Made by a program: the position numbers and the translations under genes
NCBI GenBank assembly: GCA_011316305.1
Contig: SAUG01000019.1
Span: 124,001-188,000 of the forward strand
Direction of reading: 5' to 3'
DNA: 64,000 nt
Source of the DNA: Rusavskia elegans
Taxonomy: Eukaryota > Ascomycota > Lecanoromycetes > Teloschistales > Teloschistaceae
Shown: piece after piece, positions 12,494-24,325 of the stretch
How positions within the stretch are numbered: the stretch's first letter is position 1
How the letters are laid out: each line of letters begins with the position of its first letter
The notes under the pieces: model-generated
Told to the model about the DNA's origin: nothing
Seen by the model: the letters and a program-made list of their open reading frames with translations, nothing else
Databases searched by the model: none

Positions 12494-13208
12494 ATGAGCA
12501 TTACGACGGAAAGGAGGCCATCAACGGCACAGCCTACCCAACTTCTCAGCAGTGAGGCGGCGCCAATCACTTCGCGAGCTCAACACTCTTCCAGACGGTC
12601 ATCCATCGTTCCCGCCCTCCTGGCTGCCCCCGCCATCGTGACTATCCTCGCCATTGTCGCCGCCGCCGTCGGGGGATCAACAGCCACCCAACGGCAAAAT
12701 GAGTACACCCCTCTCAACACCCCCACCTTGACATATCACTTACTTCATGGACCACAGCATTGATAGCCTGCGACAATAACTCGAGGACAGCACTGATGCA
12801 TTGAAGAGATACATGACGGATTCCGCCAACTCCTCCAACATCACATCTCTCCCCGCCAAGCTTTCCGACATCAAGCCTGCCTCCAATTGCTCCGAGATCG
12901 GCGACAAGAAGACGTACGTCTCGGCCTTCCAAAAGATGCCCTTTACCGTCCACTGCGAAACGGATTATCCAGGATCTGACATCCTCGGTATTTGGATGTT
13001 CAACTTTGCCGACTGCATGGAAGCTTGTGCATCCTGGAACGCCTTTAGAAACTCTCCGCAGTGCTACTCGGTTTCGTACGACATCAGCGACGCCTTTGCC
13101 GAGGAGGCCGGAATTGGGAACTGGTGCTTCAAGGGGAATAGAAATATACAGGCGCGCCGCAAGACTGTGACGAGTAGTGCGGATGCTCAGCTTTCTGGGG
13201 ACTCGTAG
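12494..13208 (+). CDS. Single-pass membrane protein with cysteine-rich extracellular domain, 208 aa
   Basis: Two exons, 12494-12702 and 12791-13208, join in phase 2 across an 88-nt intron (GTACAC...GGACAG). A shorter intron ending at the CAG near 12758 would leave a TAA at 12777-12779, so the downstream acceptor was chosen. The N-terminus is Ser/Thr-rich and cytoplasmic in style, followed by a hydrophobic segment at about residues 38-62. The outer part has a short helical stretch (TDALKRYMTD) and six or so cysteines with a C..W..FADCMEACASWN pattern, resembling PAN/WSC-like fungal surface domains. Function is unknown. Confidence 0.68.
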
Positions 13209-14086
13209 GATCAGGTTGGACTTGGAGGTCTCGATGGTCCAATGGAGTGGAGACGCTTTCGATGATCTGGTGACCTTCAGTAGATCCGATCACGGTCCCT
13301 TATGTACGGTTCCATAGTTCTTCGGTTTGGTTCTTCTTTGCGGTATCTGAATAGGCGCTGGAGTGGGATGCACCATGCAAGCACGGAGTGCGAAGATACC
13401 ATACCGTTGAACGAATTCATCCCCCATTGATATGGTTCGGACTTCAGCTTCCCGTCTAGAAATGCACGCTGGTCGCTATCGTTGATCCCGCGGAGTTTCG
13501 GATTCTATCTGTGCGCATTGTTCATCGAGTTGTTGCTCGACACATTTATATTTGTTTTCAAGACCCGTCTTTCATCATGCATTCTCGGTCTTTGCTCGAA
13601 CCAAAGAACCAGCTTCAATCATACCGCCAAAAGATTACCTCAAAGTTCAGAAGGGGCTGTTTCATGCACTGGTGGAGCATCCAATCTTGCTGACAGTCGT
13701 GGTATCAGGTCCACCCCCGCCTTCCACCCTCCAACTCCCTAGTGATCCTACTCAAGATCAAGTAGTCAATGTTCTAGAAAGACTTGGCACGGCAAATCTT
13801 TGGAGTTGCTGGATCACTGGAATCCAAATTCGAAGATCGAGCTAGCTGTGCTGTCATTGGAGCGCCAGTGACACGACACGGCATCAGACGGGACAAGACA
13901 ACCAGTCAGGTGCCAGCACCACTGATCCGGAGAGTTTGGAACGTGCTTTTCTATGCTAAACTGTCACTACTCCCAGCCGTTGACGCATCCCATCCTAGGG
14001 GTTCATGCTACCAGGTTCCTGTCTCAAGTCTATATTTGATCTGGTACCCTCATTATTCAGAATATGCCCCGCAGGTGTCAGTTGTC
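13209..14086 (+). other. Intergenic region, no gene seen
   Basis: Short reading frames here overlap each other and lack signal peptides, domains or convincing splice joins. It is probably the 3' end of the preceding gene and the promoter of the following one. Confidence 0.5.
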
Positions 14087-15611
14087 ATGGATCGTATACA
14101 GACCGACAAAAATCTCGGTCCGGTCTTCACCGCCGTAGACGTCGTCGTGTTTGCGCTGTCCACGACGTTTGTCCTACTGAGGCTCGGAACACGATTTTTC
14201 ATTACGCGAAATCCCGGCTGGGATGACGCGACCATACTTCTTGCTCAGGTAAGTCGTGCCTTTCTCTCACAATCGTCACTCGGTGATCTAAAGAAATTCA
14301 ACAGGCCATAACAGCTGTGGGCAAGGGCTTCGTCGTCACAGAAGTCAGCTACGGTCTTGGGCAGCACCGGTCACGGTTATCCGCCAGGCAATACAGGACG
14401 TATTTGAAATACGACTTCCTGGACTGGGCCCAATTCTTCATCGCTTTACTGGTGACAAAGATTTCCATATGTCTCTTTCTGCTGAGACTATCCCAATTCG
14501 ACCGACTTAGGAATGTCCTGTACGGTCTTATTTGGCTTCTAGTCATCACACACATCCCGCTGTTCTTCATCTATGTCCTCCAATGCGATCCTGTCCGAAA
14601 GGCGTGGGATAAGGAAGCCGATGGGAAATGCATGTCGATGGATATCGTTCAAAATGTCGTCACGGCCCAAGGAGGTTGGCCCCCTGGGAATTGCACGCAT
14701 TTCTCATCCACGACTGACGGTGCATGCTAGCCTTCTCCGCCACCACAGATTTCATTTGTGCCGCTTTTCCCGCAGTCCTCTTATGGAACGTCAAAATCAG
14801 GCCCAAGACTAAAGTCGGTGTGTGCCTCTTGATGGGTGCTGGTATCATGTTCGTTAGCCACGACTAAGCTGCATGGAGAACTAATCTAATCACCTCCTTT
14901 AGCACTGGAATCATCGCAATTCTCAGAACACAGTACTCGTGGCAAGTTCAGTCAAATGATGTATCCTGTAAGCTCCTCGACTTTGACTCGTAGTGTTGCC
15001 GAGCTCTCCCAGAACCTTTCTCCAATCGAGACCTGACGGGACTTTCTCATCTCCATCCGCCACGAAATCTATCATACTGACCAGTGGTCTAGGGGTAGGC
15101 GTGCCAGGTGCTCTTACAAGAGTGTAAGCTTGCTCTTCCATCTCCAGACTGCGTCCTTAATAGCCGCTGACCGTATTCCCACAGCTTTGAAGTCAACATC
15201 GGCATCATTGCCGCCTGCGCGCCGGTCCTACGTCCCTTTGTCCGCTACCTAAAAGCCCGCATAACAGGTCGAGACCCCCACCACATCCTCCGACCATTCC
15301 CAACGCAGCAATCATGGCACACAAGGTGGTATTCGCGCTTTTGGCGCTCAAGATCCGGTGCAAAGGAAGAGACGTCTCAGGGTCGAGGTATCGAATTCGG
15401 CTCCAGAGCAAAGGGATCGGGAAAGCCAGCGAAGGCCGAGGATGCCAATAACGAAACTGATGTTACGATAAGTCTACCAATCCAGGGTGTCCAGGAAAGG
15501 CAGGATTCCAGGACGGTAACAATGCCGGCCCATATATTGAAGCTGTACGATTCCGGCTCGACGTTAACGACACAAGGGGGTGCGGATGAGATTAGTAGGG
15601 ATATGGTATAG
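14087..15611 (+). CDS. SAT4/rhodopsin-domain fungal 7-TM integral membrane protein
   Basis: Exons 14087-14248, 14305-14674, 14731-14848, 14903-14967 and 15185-15611 are supported by in-frame joins and introns of 54-56 nt. Between 14968 and 15184 a further short exon is needed, because the phases do not match; I could not place it. Family signs are the N-terminal TM followed by NPGWDDATILLAQ, later YLKYDFLDWAQFF, LQCDPVRKAWD, AQGAFSATTDFICAAFPAV and FEVNIGIIAACAPVLRPF. The tail from about 15260 is hydrophilic. The family is widespread in filamentous fungi and mostly uncharacterised. The start was chosen at 14087 because upstream in-frame codons show no membrane pattern. Confidence 0.8.
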
Positions 15612-17932
15612 CCGTTATACTCTCACGTCTCCTTTTTCTTTTCCACCTGAGCATTGATGGCAAATTGTGTTGACATGTTTACATCCCGTGTGGCTCGCGT
15701 AGCCGTATATTTGATCCGATGGCAAGACAACGTCAGCCTTGACATTGCCTATGTGATCCTCGTGGACCGGCGGGCATCGAACAGCTTTCGACACTCTAGA
15801 TTGGCACTGCATCGCCACGCCATATATTCGATGCATCGACGCACATCCCCAAGATAGCCTTAATCAACTCCCGAATCCGAGGCTTTGACCACAATTGGGA
15901 AAAGATATTTCTTTTGCCTTTGTACGTTTCGCTGTAACGTCGCTGGTACTCCAGGATACGACATCGCATTCCATTCAAAGGTCCCAAAGCCTCCTGAACG
16001 GGTGGGCATATCGAGTTAAGTTCTAGGAACCGCCATCAACCATCAGCTGGACTACGTGCGCATGATCCGATCAACGGGAGACCCAAAAGATGACGAGATG
16101 CCGCTACTGCAGCTTTCATACACGGTACGGGAAGGATGACAATTGGCACTTGGGCAAACATCCGAGACAGCATCCCATGACCTCGTCGTCGAAGACGGCA
16201 CAATGGAGATCGGAATCTCGACACTGAGACCACATCGAGTAGATGACGCTCGACTCCGAAGATCGGTCCAAGGCAGCGTGTATACACCATACTATCTAAA
16301 GGATCTCACACAATTTACTTCCCCCTACAGTCTCCCCATCCCAACAAACTCCCTTCCAACCCCTATGAATCCCCACACATTCCCAGCAAATCCAATACTA
16401 AACCATGCACCACCTTCCCCACCACCTCCTCCTCCTCACCCCGCCCAAACCTCCCCCATCAAGCCCTCTCCCAAGCCTGCAACAAATACACAGAAGCCAA
16501 CGCCCCCCTAACGATATCCACCCACGAAAAAGGCGAACCGTCTCCGTGCGTCTCTCCCCCCAGGCTCATCCCTTACTTATCCTCCCCCAAAAAACGAAAC
16601 AACAGGCAGCGTAGCGAACTCCATCACGCAAGCCAACAATGCCAAGGCTTCTCGAAGGGCGATTTCGGACCAGGCTGCTAAAGTGTAATTAGCACGCTAT
16701 ATCCCACTCTCCCTATCTCCCCCTTCCTTCCCACTCGAAAAAAAGCATCCATCCCTCCTCCTCGCACCGCAAACAAGGAAAGAAAAGAAAAGAAAAGAAA
16801 AGAAGAACCATTCACCGTAGACGGGAGAAATTCTAGAGGATCTCTCTCCCAGTCGCCGACACCGCTGTTGTTATTTGTTCGAAATATAGCCCGCGGCTCT
16901 ATTCGCCCAAAACGACACGAGTCACACCCGTAACGGCCGGCGGCGTTGCCGAGGTTAACGAATAAGATAGCGGCGAAGGATGCGGATGCTAAGGAGACGT
17001 GACGGGGCAGGTATTCATTCAATCACCTTGTTGGAGGGCACGTTGGGCTATCTCATGTAATATCCATCATCATCGCATACCAGAACGCAGAACCCACGAA
17101 TCCATGCATGCTCCAATAACAAAATCCGCTTCATCTAGCGTGAAGACTAATAGATCTGCACAGTCGAAAAATATCGAGTGCACGAATAAAGAAGTTGGCT
17201 TAGATTGAATAGGATAGGATGGCGGGGGGGAAGAGGAATGTGGAGATCAGATATGAGTAGGTTAGAAAGAGAGCAGTTGAGCAGCCGCTGGATGAGACAG
17301 ATATGGATAGGAAGGAATCCCTCTGCTTCGTGGGTGTGGAACGACATTTGTAATTCTTGACGTCCTATGATTTTGTTTGAAGATGCATATGTGCAGTTGG
17401 ATATATCATCGATGGGCGCTCTCTGTTGCGGAGGAAACGTATACACCAAGGCGTACGTGCACCGGCAATCGATGTTTTTATTAACGGGATTCTGGTTGTC
17501 GAGCTGCGTGACGTGAACCTTTTTTTCCTCGGCAATTTAGGGTGAGTGGTATACATTCTTTCTTCTTCGTTCATGTGCATGCATGGATGATGAAAAGCAG
17601 GTGATTGTATCTATGACTTGTGGTCATTGCTTTTGGGGGGGATGTTGAGGAAGTGTCTCATGGCAACACAGATCATCTTCATTGCATTTGGTCTCCAGGT
17701 TCCCATAAGCGCTGCAAAATATAATACAATATGTCGTCAAGACAATCCCAACGCCACGCTAATGAAAACGCACGACGCCGTTATCGTGTGATGGACTCTA
17801 GTGCATGCATATAAGACAGATGGTCAGGATCAAGAGGGTCTGTTGAGAGGCGAAAAGCGAGCGGCTTCCTCTCGCCTATCGGTAACAATTGGCGAAATCA
17901 ACTTTCCATATGCTCAGGAGGCGAGCCGAGAC
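15612..17932. other. Long intergenic region, no confident gene
   Basis: No conserved domain is visible. A (AAAAG)n microsatellite lies at about 16778-16806. Two weak small-protein possibilities exist: a minus-strand frame starting at 17022 with a signal-peptide-like N-terminus, and a plus-strand Cys-containing frame ending near 16680. Neither has a convincing full structure, so neither is called. The right part is probably the 3' untranslated region of VPS54. Confidence 0.5.
16778..16806 (+). repeat. (AAAAG)n microsatellite
   Basis: About five perfect AAAAG-type units follow each other. It is an ordinary simple repeat. Confidence 0.9.
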
Positions 17933-20900
17933 TTAATTTGACCCTTTTGAAGGTTCCTCCGAGGGTTTCTCCACCTCAGCGCCTGGCGTAATTTGGGGTT
18001 CGACTGACGATGGCGTTTTTTCCCCCTCTTTAGCGACAAGCTTGTTCTGGACGATTGATAGGAGATGTTGGCCCAACCCGGCGGACCCCTCGAGCTTGCC
18101 CATCCGAGACTGGAGGTATTCAATGTCATGAACCATTCTACCGATTCTGTCAATATAATAACATTGCACAGGGTACAAGGGGCATACCTTGATTTCCCAG
18201 CACTCGTCTTGACCTCCACATCCAAGAAACCCCTACCCAGTTGCTCCCGGTAGCTATTGAAGACAGGATCCATAATCATATTTATCGTCATCTCAGGCAG
18301 GAATTTGCTGAGTACCTTATGCAATGTCAAAGTCTCCTTGACCAGCGTCTCCATGTACGGATTCACAGCCTGCGAATCCTTGACCGGAGCGTTCCAATTG
18401 ATTTTCTTCATGACGCTGACGTGTGCGGATGCTCTGCCACTCATAATCTCCACGAACTTGTCGTGGACACCGTATTGGTGTTCTTGGTAGAGCCTCCGGA
18501 CTTTGTCGAATTCGACCATCAATTGCCCGGCGCCAGATGTGTGCCTTCGGACGAATTCTCGGATATGGGGAGTTAGTGCAGTGATGAAACTCAGAGCTTG
18601 CGACGAGAGAGCTAGATGCTTTGTGGTGATGTTCTTGAGGCCAGCTATCTTCGTGGCGCCGGCGCCAAGTACGAGTTGTTGGCAGCGTGAATTGAAGAGT
18701 TTGAGATATTCGAGCAATAACGAAGTGATCTCTTGTGTCATACTGGGAATGCCGGTGATCAGACGTTCGAATTGCTCGATGCCTTGGAGGACCAGCAATG
18801 TTGATTCTGTCAGGATATACTTTTGCTCGTCTATGGTGGCACTACGGGTCTTGTCCTTTGGCGCTGCAGTGCCGTTGGTCTCGCCATTAATCTGTACCTC
18901 ACCATTCGACCCTTCAGCACCTCCTTCCCAGACGAGGCAGGCTTTCGTCCATGAATCAATCTCTTTGGTGCTCGCCTCCAGTATTCGGTCCAAGATCTGG
19001 CTGTCATGCTCGCCACAGTCCTTGGCCTCCCAGCGGTCCTTGTCCATGCTTTGAACAAGCTCCTGCATAAGACTCTGCCCGAGCTGCGATACGAAGTCCT
19101 TGATGTGCGTATTGACGATGGCCTTCAAAGCTTGGCCGCTTCTGCCAGATACTGCCTCACATTCGTCTGCAAACATTCGGTTCAGATGAAAGTATCGCAC
19201 GAATTGCGGCAACGGCAGGTGAGTACTTTGTTCCGAGCGAGCTTTGAGAATCTTGGTGATCTGTGACTGTGCAATGTCTACTGCTTGGCCGAGGAGATTG
19301 GACATGTCCAGAGCTTGCTGGATGTCCTCTTGTACAGGCGTACGAACTGTGATACCTGGTAATGGTCCGTTCATGTAATCGTCTCTTACATCGGGTGGTG
19401 GACTCATTGGCGATTTGACTCCGGATGGAGGGCGTCGGTTTGAGAATGAACTGGTGACATCCAACAGGACCTTGACCTGCGTCCCAAGTCTACGGAGGGC
19501 CTCGCCCACGTTCGAATACATTTGCTTGAGCATGTCCTCTGCGTCGGCCGAGTCCAGAGCTCTGAGGTTTCGTGCCAGTATTGACGATTTGTCCTGTTGT
19601 GTCAATTGTCGGCCACCTTGAGTTGATGCTGACATGGTTGATTCAGCATCATCGTCACTCGAACTTGGAAGCGGTCGCTTGATCAGAGCCTTGACTTCGC
19701 GCAAGGCAGCTTCTCGGAAAGCCATTGCAGCAGGCATGATACTTCCAGCTTGAGCGAGCCCCTCGAGATTCGAGCGAAGCGTTGATCGAATGCAATCATC
19801 CATTTGCATGTACGCTGGAAAGACCGATGGTGTTCTGTCATGATGACCACGGGAACGCTGGGTTGCTTTGTCCCACCTCTGAAATGTTGCCACGGAAGGA
19901 ACGCTGTCGACGTGCTTGCGTAGATCTTTCAAAAGGACCTCGAGGAATCTGTGCTCGAAACCCTTTCCGACTCTTCTTCTCAACATGGCGATGTCATGAT
20001 CTGCCCTTTCCAAGGCCTTGATGCCCCTCAAATCAAACAGCACGGGCACTTTTTCTCTATCATGCGGTTGCCCCATTGGTAAGTCCCTCTCTCCTGCTAT
20101 CAGCCTCTCAACCTTGGCTAGGCCTTTCAATGCGTCTTCAAAGTGGCCTTTTTCGACCTGTTCTTCGCAACGCGCCAGTGCGTCAACCACGTCACGAAGC
20201 TGCTGCATGGCATTTGCCAAAGTTTGCATGTTTTCACGTCGCCTGCGAGCCGCTACGATTTTGAGTCCACCAACGGCCATGCTCTTGTCCAATTCTGCGA
20301 GATCACCCCTCAGTCTCTTGATTTTATCGACAGATTCTGCAGCTTCCAGATGTAGCTCACGCAAGGACCCAAGCGCAGCGAAGAAGGAAGTCGAAGCTGT
20401 CGAGATAGATGATATCAGATGCACTTCGACCGTGTCCATGTACCACGATAGCTTCTCCTGCAAGATCGCATTGGAAGCCAAGGCCTTTCTTCCAGGAGTT
20501 CCAGGGACAATTGCCGAGCCATTGGCACCGGGAGGAGGCCGAACAATCTCGGCGCGCTCACTGACAATGTCGAAGGTTCTTGGATTTTCGAGATGGAAGT
20601 CGGGCTCGAAATAGACGGAAGGTATGGTGGACAGTGGCGTTACGGCGTGAGGTGCTTTACGACCTTGTCCCCCACTGCCTTTTCGTGCCACGTGAGGTCG
20701 TTCGGTAGGAGAGCCCAGGGTGGGAGAAGCTACGTCGGAGCCCAAGATGCTTGATACGCTTCCTTGCCGTCTTGATGATCCAACTAGGTTAGTGGAAGGT
20801 ACTTTGTTGGTCTTCGAGGTCGCCCGCGGTCGCCTGTGGTGAAAGCTACTATCGCTTTCTTTGGCGCGTCGAAATGCATCGTACAGCGAACCGGCTTGGT

Positions 20901-21339
20901 TCAGATACGGACGAAAGACCAAAGGGTCTACGTGGGGGATGTTGGTCAGACTGACTGGAGGAATGTCTCTGGCCGAAGGTAGCTTGAAGCCAGTTGGTGC
21001 AGGGGCATTAGGGAGGAGACCAGTACGAGAGATTGGAGGTTGTAGTAGGGTCGATATGGCTGGGAGACGAGTTGTTAGTCTAAAAGTCTGGTAGCAAAGG
21101 CAGGGACTCGCACCATTATTGTTTGACTCGGGGATGGACGGGGAGAGGGTCGGGACAGAGTCCAGGGTCCCGCCAGCGGATGTTATCGAGCTTGCAGCGG
21201 AGGGCCGTCTGGTATGCTGAGTCCTACCGCCCGGTCTTTGGGGATGTTCATGTTGGGGAAAGGGAAACTGAGTGGAAGATGAAGCAGGGCGTGGAGACGT
21301 GATGTAGCTTCGGCTTCCTCCATGGGGGGGACCGGACAT
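17933..21339 (-). CDS. Vps54, subunit of the GARP tethering complex, 1103 aa
   Basis: Exons 21339-21114, 21059-18188 and 18146-17933 join in frame. The first intron is 54 nt, a multiple of three without stops, so an unspliced reading stays open; its GTGCGAG donor, GACTAAC branch point and CCCAG acceptor mark it as real. The second intron is only 41 nt. The protein has a Ser/Pro-rich N-terminus, then the conserved Vps54 core (EKLSWYMDTVEVHLISSIS, residues near 280, followed by coiled-coil) and a C-terminal VPS54 domain ending in IGRMVHDIEYLQSRMGKLEG. GARP tethers endosome-derived vesicles at the trans-Golgi. The start was set at MSGPPHGG; a longer in-frame N-terminus up to 21489 looks non-conserved. 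Confidence 0.9.
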
Positions 21340-21851
21340 TGCTTTGACTTGAGGGACCACATATGGCAGGGAGGTTGATGTGCAGGATATGGGATACTCG
21401 AGCTTCCCTAGTAGATACTCGCAGTAACACTCGATTGCTGCTTCGCATTCACAGAGTATTGAAGCTGCTGACTCAGCTGGGAGCGACACTTGTTACGGAT
21501 ATCAAGCTAAGACCGATACAGCTGACGGGGCTTGGCATCGTCAATCAATCTTTCAGAGAACCTTTCTCGTGTTACACCCAGAGGCCCATTAACACACGCA
21601 CAAGAGCGACGTCCGCTCAGAGACTCACCGCTAATCGCCGAGGATGAACGGCATCTCATTGTTCACAAAATGATGTTCGCTGACTATGTCGGTTATCCAG
21701 CGGCCAAGGCAAACATGTTCGCCCATCATCTGATGGGCCCGCTTGACACTGGCTCTCTCGGCGTTCATGATCCTCCGTGACCTACCACCTGACTCGACTT
21801 GATTCATCCACCCTCAAAACACCGATTCAATACAACATCAAGTCTCCCGCC
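21340..21851. promoter_or_regulatory. Divergent promoter region between VPS54 and a glycine-zipper protein gene
   Basis: VPS54 runs left and the next gene runs right, so about 510 bp hold both promoters and 5' leaders. No TATA box stands out. A pyrimidine-rich leader precedes the ATG at 21852. Confidence 0.5.
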
Positions 21852-22502
21852 ATGGGGGAAAACCAGGAATACTTCGCCGGCTCGGCCAGCTTCCCACCCC
21901 ATCCGCAACATCCCCATGGACCCCCTCCCCCCTACCAGCAGCATCCCCATCCTTCACCTCAACCTCCTCCCACTCAGCCTTCTTCTCTGGGGTACGGCCC
22001 ATCAACGCCACATAATCAACCATGGCAACATCTGTACGGTGCACAGCATCATCCGAGCCAGCATTATTACCAGCCCCATACTCCCCTGCCTGCTTCTCCC
22101 TACCAGGTATGCTCCTGGAGCATTTACAAACGCTGGACCTGCTGAATGTAGTAATAGCAACCTCCGCGTCCGCAACCGATTCCACAGCAATCTCAAAACC
22201 TGGCGCCTCCATATCCCCCACGGCCTGGAAGCCAAAGCCCTCGACCATCCAGCCACAGCCCTCAACCATCACGCCCGCACTACCACTCAGAAGACGAACA
22301 TCGCCGCAAACACGAACGCAAGCGCCACAGCAAAGACCGTAGAACAAACGAGAAGACCAATAGTATTCTTGGTGCTACCGGCGGAGCTATCATAGGTGAC
22401 ATCATTTTTCCAGGCGCTGGTACTGTTGGTGGCGCCATCGTCGGCGCGCTGGGTGGTAAGGAACACGGTAAAAAGCGAGACCGAAGCAAGGATCGCAGGT
22501 GA
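21852..22502 (+). CDS. Pro/Gln/His-rich protein with C-terminal glycine-zipper segment, 199 aa
   Basis: Two exons, 21852-22106 and 22158-22502, join in phase 0 across a 51-nt intron (GTATGC...AATAG). The N-terminal two thirds is low-complexity, rich in Pro, Gln, His and Tyr (PPPPYQQHPHP). A basic His/Arg/Lys stretch follows (RRKHERKRHSKDRR), then GATGGAIIGDIIFPGAGTVG and GGAIVGALGGKEHGKKR, a glycine-zipper hydrophobic pair with a charged end. Similar proline-rich plus glycine-zipper proteins are common in ascomycetes without known function. Membrane insertion of the zipper is plausible but inferred. The gene shares a promoter region with VPS54. Confidence 0.75.
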
Positions 22503-24325
22503 CGCTGGAGAGTGGACGATACAGCTCGCAACCTTCAAGCGTACACTCACTCCCTCGACCCCAGGAGCATGATAAGAGCAGCCAAGTTCATTACAATTTC
22601 AAGACCGCCATCCAGTGGGACCCGACGGATGTGCTTCGCGATACAAACGCCGCCATGGGACGAATTAGAGTTCCCTCAACCCTTCGCTCACCACAACCAT
22701 GAGGAAGGGAAACAGGTATCTCAGTCATATGTGTACGAATATGAAGGCTTGCCTACCGAGCCAAAACTAGCGATAAGCGGAATTATGACGCCATCCCTTC
22801 CTAGCAGTTGATTAATAAGTGACTCGAAGCTCTTTGTACTCTGTCAGTGGCTTACAACCTCTTCTGATCATGTACCTGCTCATTTCTGGGCTTCTTGCTT
22901 TGTACACCTGATCATATTCCTCCTTTCGATACAACAAGATCCATTCTTTAGGAGTATCACGGGTCCTACAGCAATATCGGTGTCTTTGCTTGTTGTTGAT
23001 AGTGCTCTGCTAGTCAGTATATCTGATTGTCTTTGATGCTGCAGTCCACAGAAGCCGTATCACATGGTCGGTCGCTTAAGGTGGATTGTATGCACGCCAG
23101 TGTATGTGCCAAAATTCCGACCTTGGTGCTTGCCTACCCTCACTCTCCACTCGTCCACACTATGCCATCTTCCCTTTTCATAGTCTTGTTCCTTCCCAAA
23201 TTCTTCATCTGCATTGCCTGCATGAAACCCCGTAGCTGAACCTCCGCACTGGATTCGCGTCGCATGGTCAAGACATTTCACGCAGGGGAGATCCCGTGGT
23301 AACGAAGTCAGGGTACCGGCAGTCTTCGAGAACCTTTCGCCGGACGCGTTGGCGATCTACTCACCGGCTTATAAACCAGCCTTCAAGCATTCGACAGGCT
23401 AGTAGTGCAACCAGGCAATCAATGAGAGCCGAGCCCGTCAAATCCCTCGTCAGCAGACATCGCCGAGCGACTTTTGAAGATGATAACGGGTGATAAGCTC
23501 CAGCGAGCTCTAGTACGACCTTGTGATGGCATCCTGCATGCACAGTTGCCGTCAAATAAAAGTGCTAGAAGCATTCTATGCGTAATGAGGATACCACCGT
23601 CTGACAGTGGAGTTTTCCTTCAACGAAACGAAAAGTCCAAACCCTAGCGCCGGAAAAGGGAACGACTTCCCTATCACGAGAAGCGAGCACTGAGATGGCT
23701 TTGAGATGGTCAGGTCAAGGGGGCCGCTGGGAATAACAGCTGCGGTAGAAGTCTGCACTGGAGGCGCGGGGAACTTCGTAATGAGACACCCCTATCATGA
23801 CATGGCTGATACAGTTGACTGCAAGTCAGATGGTTGTCACCATCCAGTAGATCGGCGAAGTACGTCCAGCAGAGCCAATATACCCACCCACCCGGAACGT
23901 TCTTCGAAGTGGGAGAAAGCCGAAAAGGATTAAAACGGTGGTTCGTTTATTAAGGAACATTGAGATATCGATATTCTTTGATTTTAAAAAATCCGTGTAA
24001 ATCATAAATCACGAGCGAGAGATTTTCGTTAAGTGGGAGACAGGTCGGTGAACTCGATTACTCGTTGGCATACTATGCTAGTCCAACTTACTTGGTGCTC
24101 GATTCGGCCGGCGGACGGGTCTAAGGTACACACTGACGGCACAGGGTTGAACACAGGTAAGTAGCATGCAGGACGAATCGATGGGAATATTCCGTAAGAT
24201 GTTCACTGTATTTTGCTGAAACAGTTTGGTTCTCAACTTGCTTTTGCCATGCCACCAGGGCGTCGTGAATTAGATGACGTTAATCGTCATCGTCGCGGTC
24301 GGAGTTTTTCCATGGATTGGAACGA
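22503..24325. other. Intergenic region, no confident gene
   Basis: This region is the 3' side of the glycine-zipper gene and of the convergent FPP synthase gene. A small hydrophilic minus-strand frame at 23060-23281 is open but has no recognised motif. I see no RNA gene, repeat or domain. Confidence 0.5.

Noticed and set aside
16143..16511. Proline-rich plus-strand frame
   Set aside because: Its Pro run comes from C-rich DNA open in all three frames; it has no start context or domain.
21339..21489. N-terminal extension of Vps54 up to 21489
   Set aside because: The extra 50 residues look unlike the rest and the Ser/Pro-rich MSGPPHGG start fits better.
21363..21780. Plus-strand frames over the VPS54 start and leader
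   Set aside because: They are antisense to VPS54 or in its promoter, and have no protein features.
23060..23281. Small hydrophilic minus-strand frame
   Set aside because: It has no recognised motif, signal or splice partner; 73 codons are within chance.
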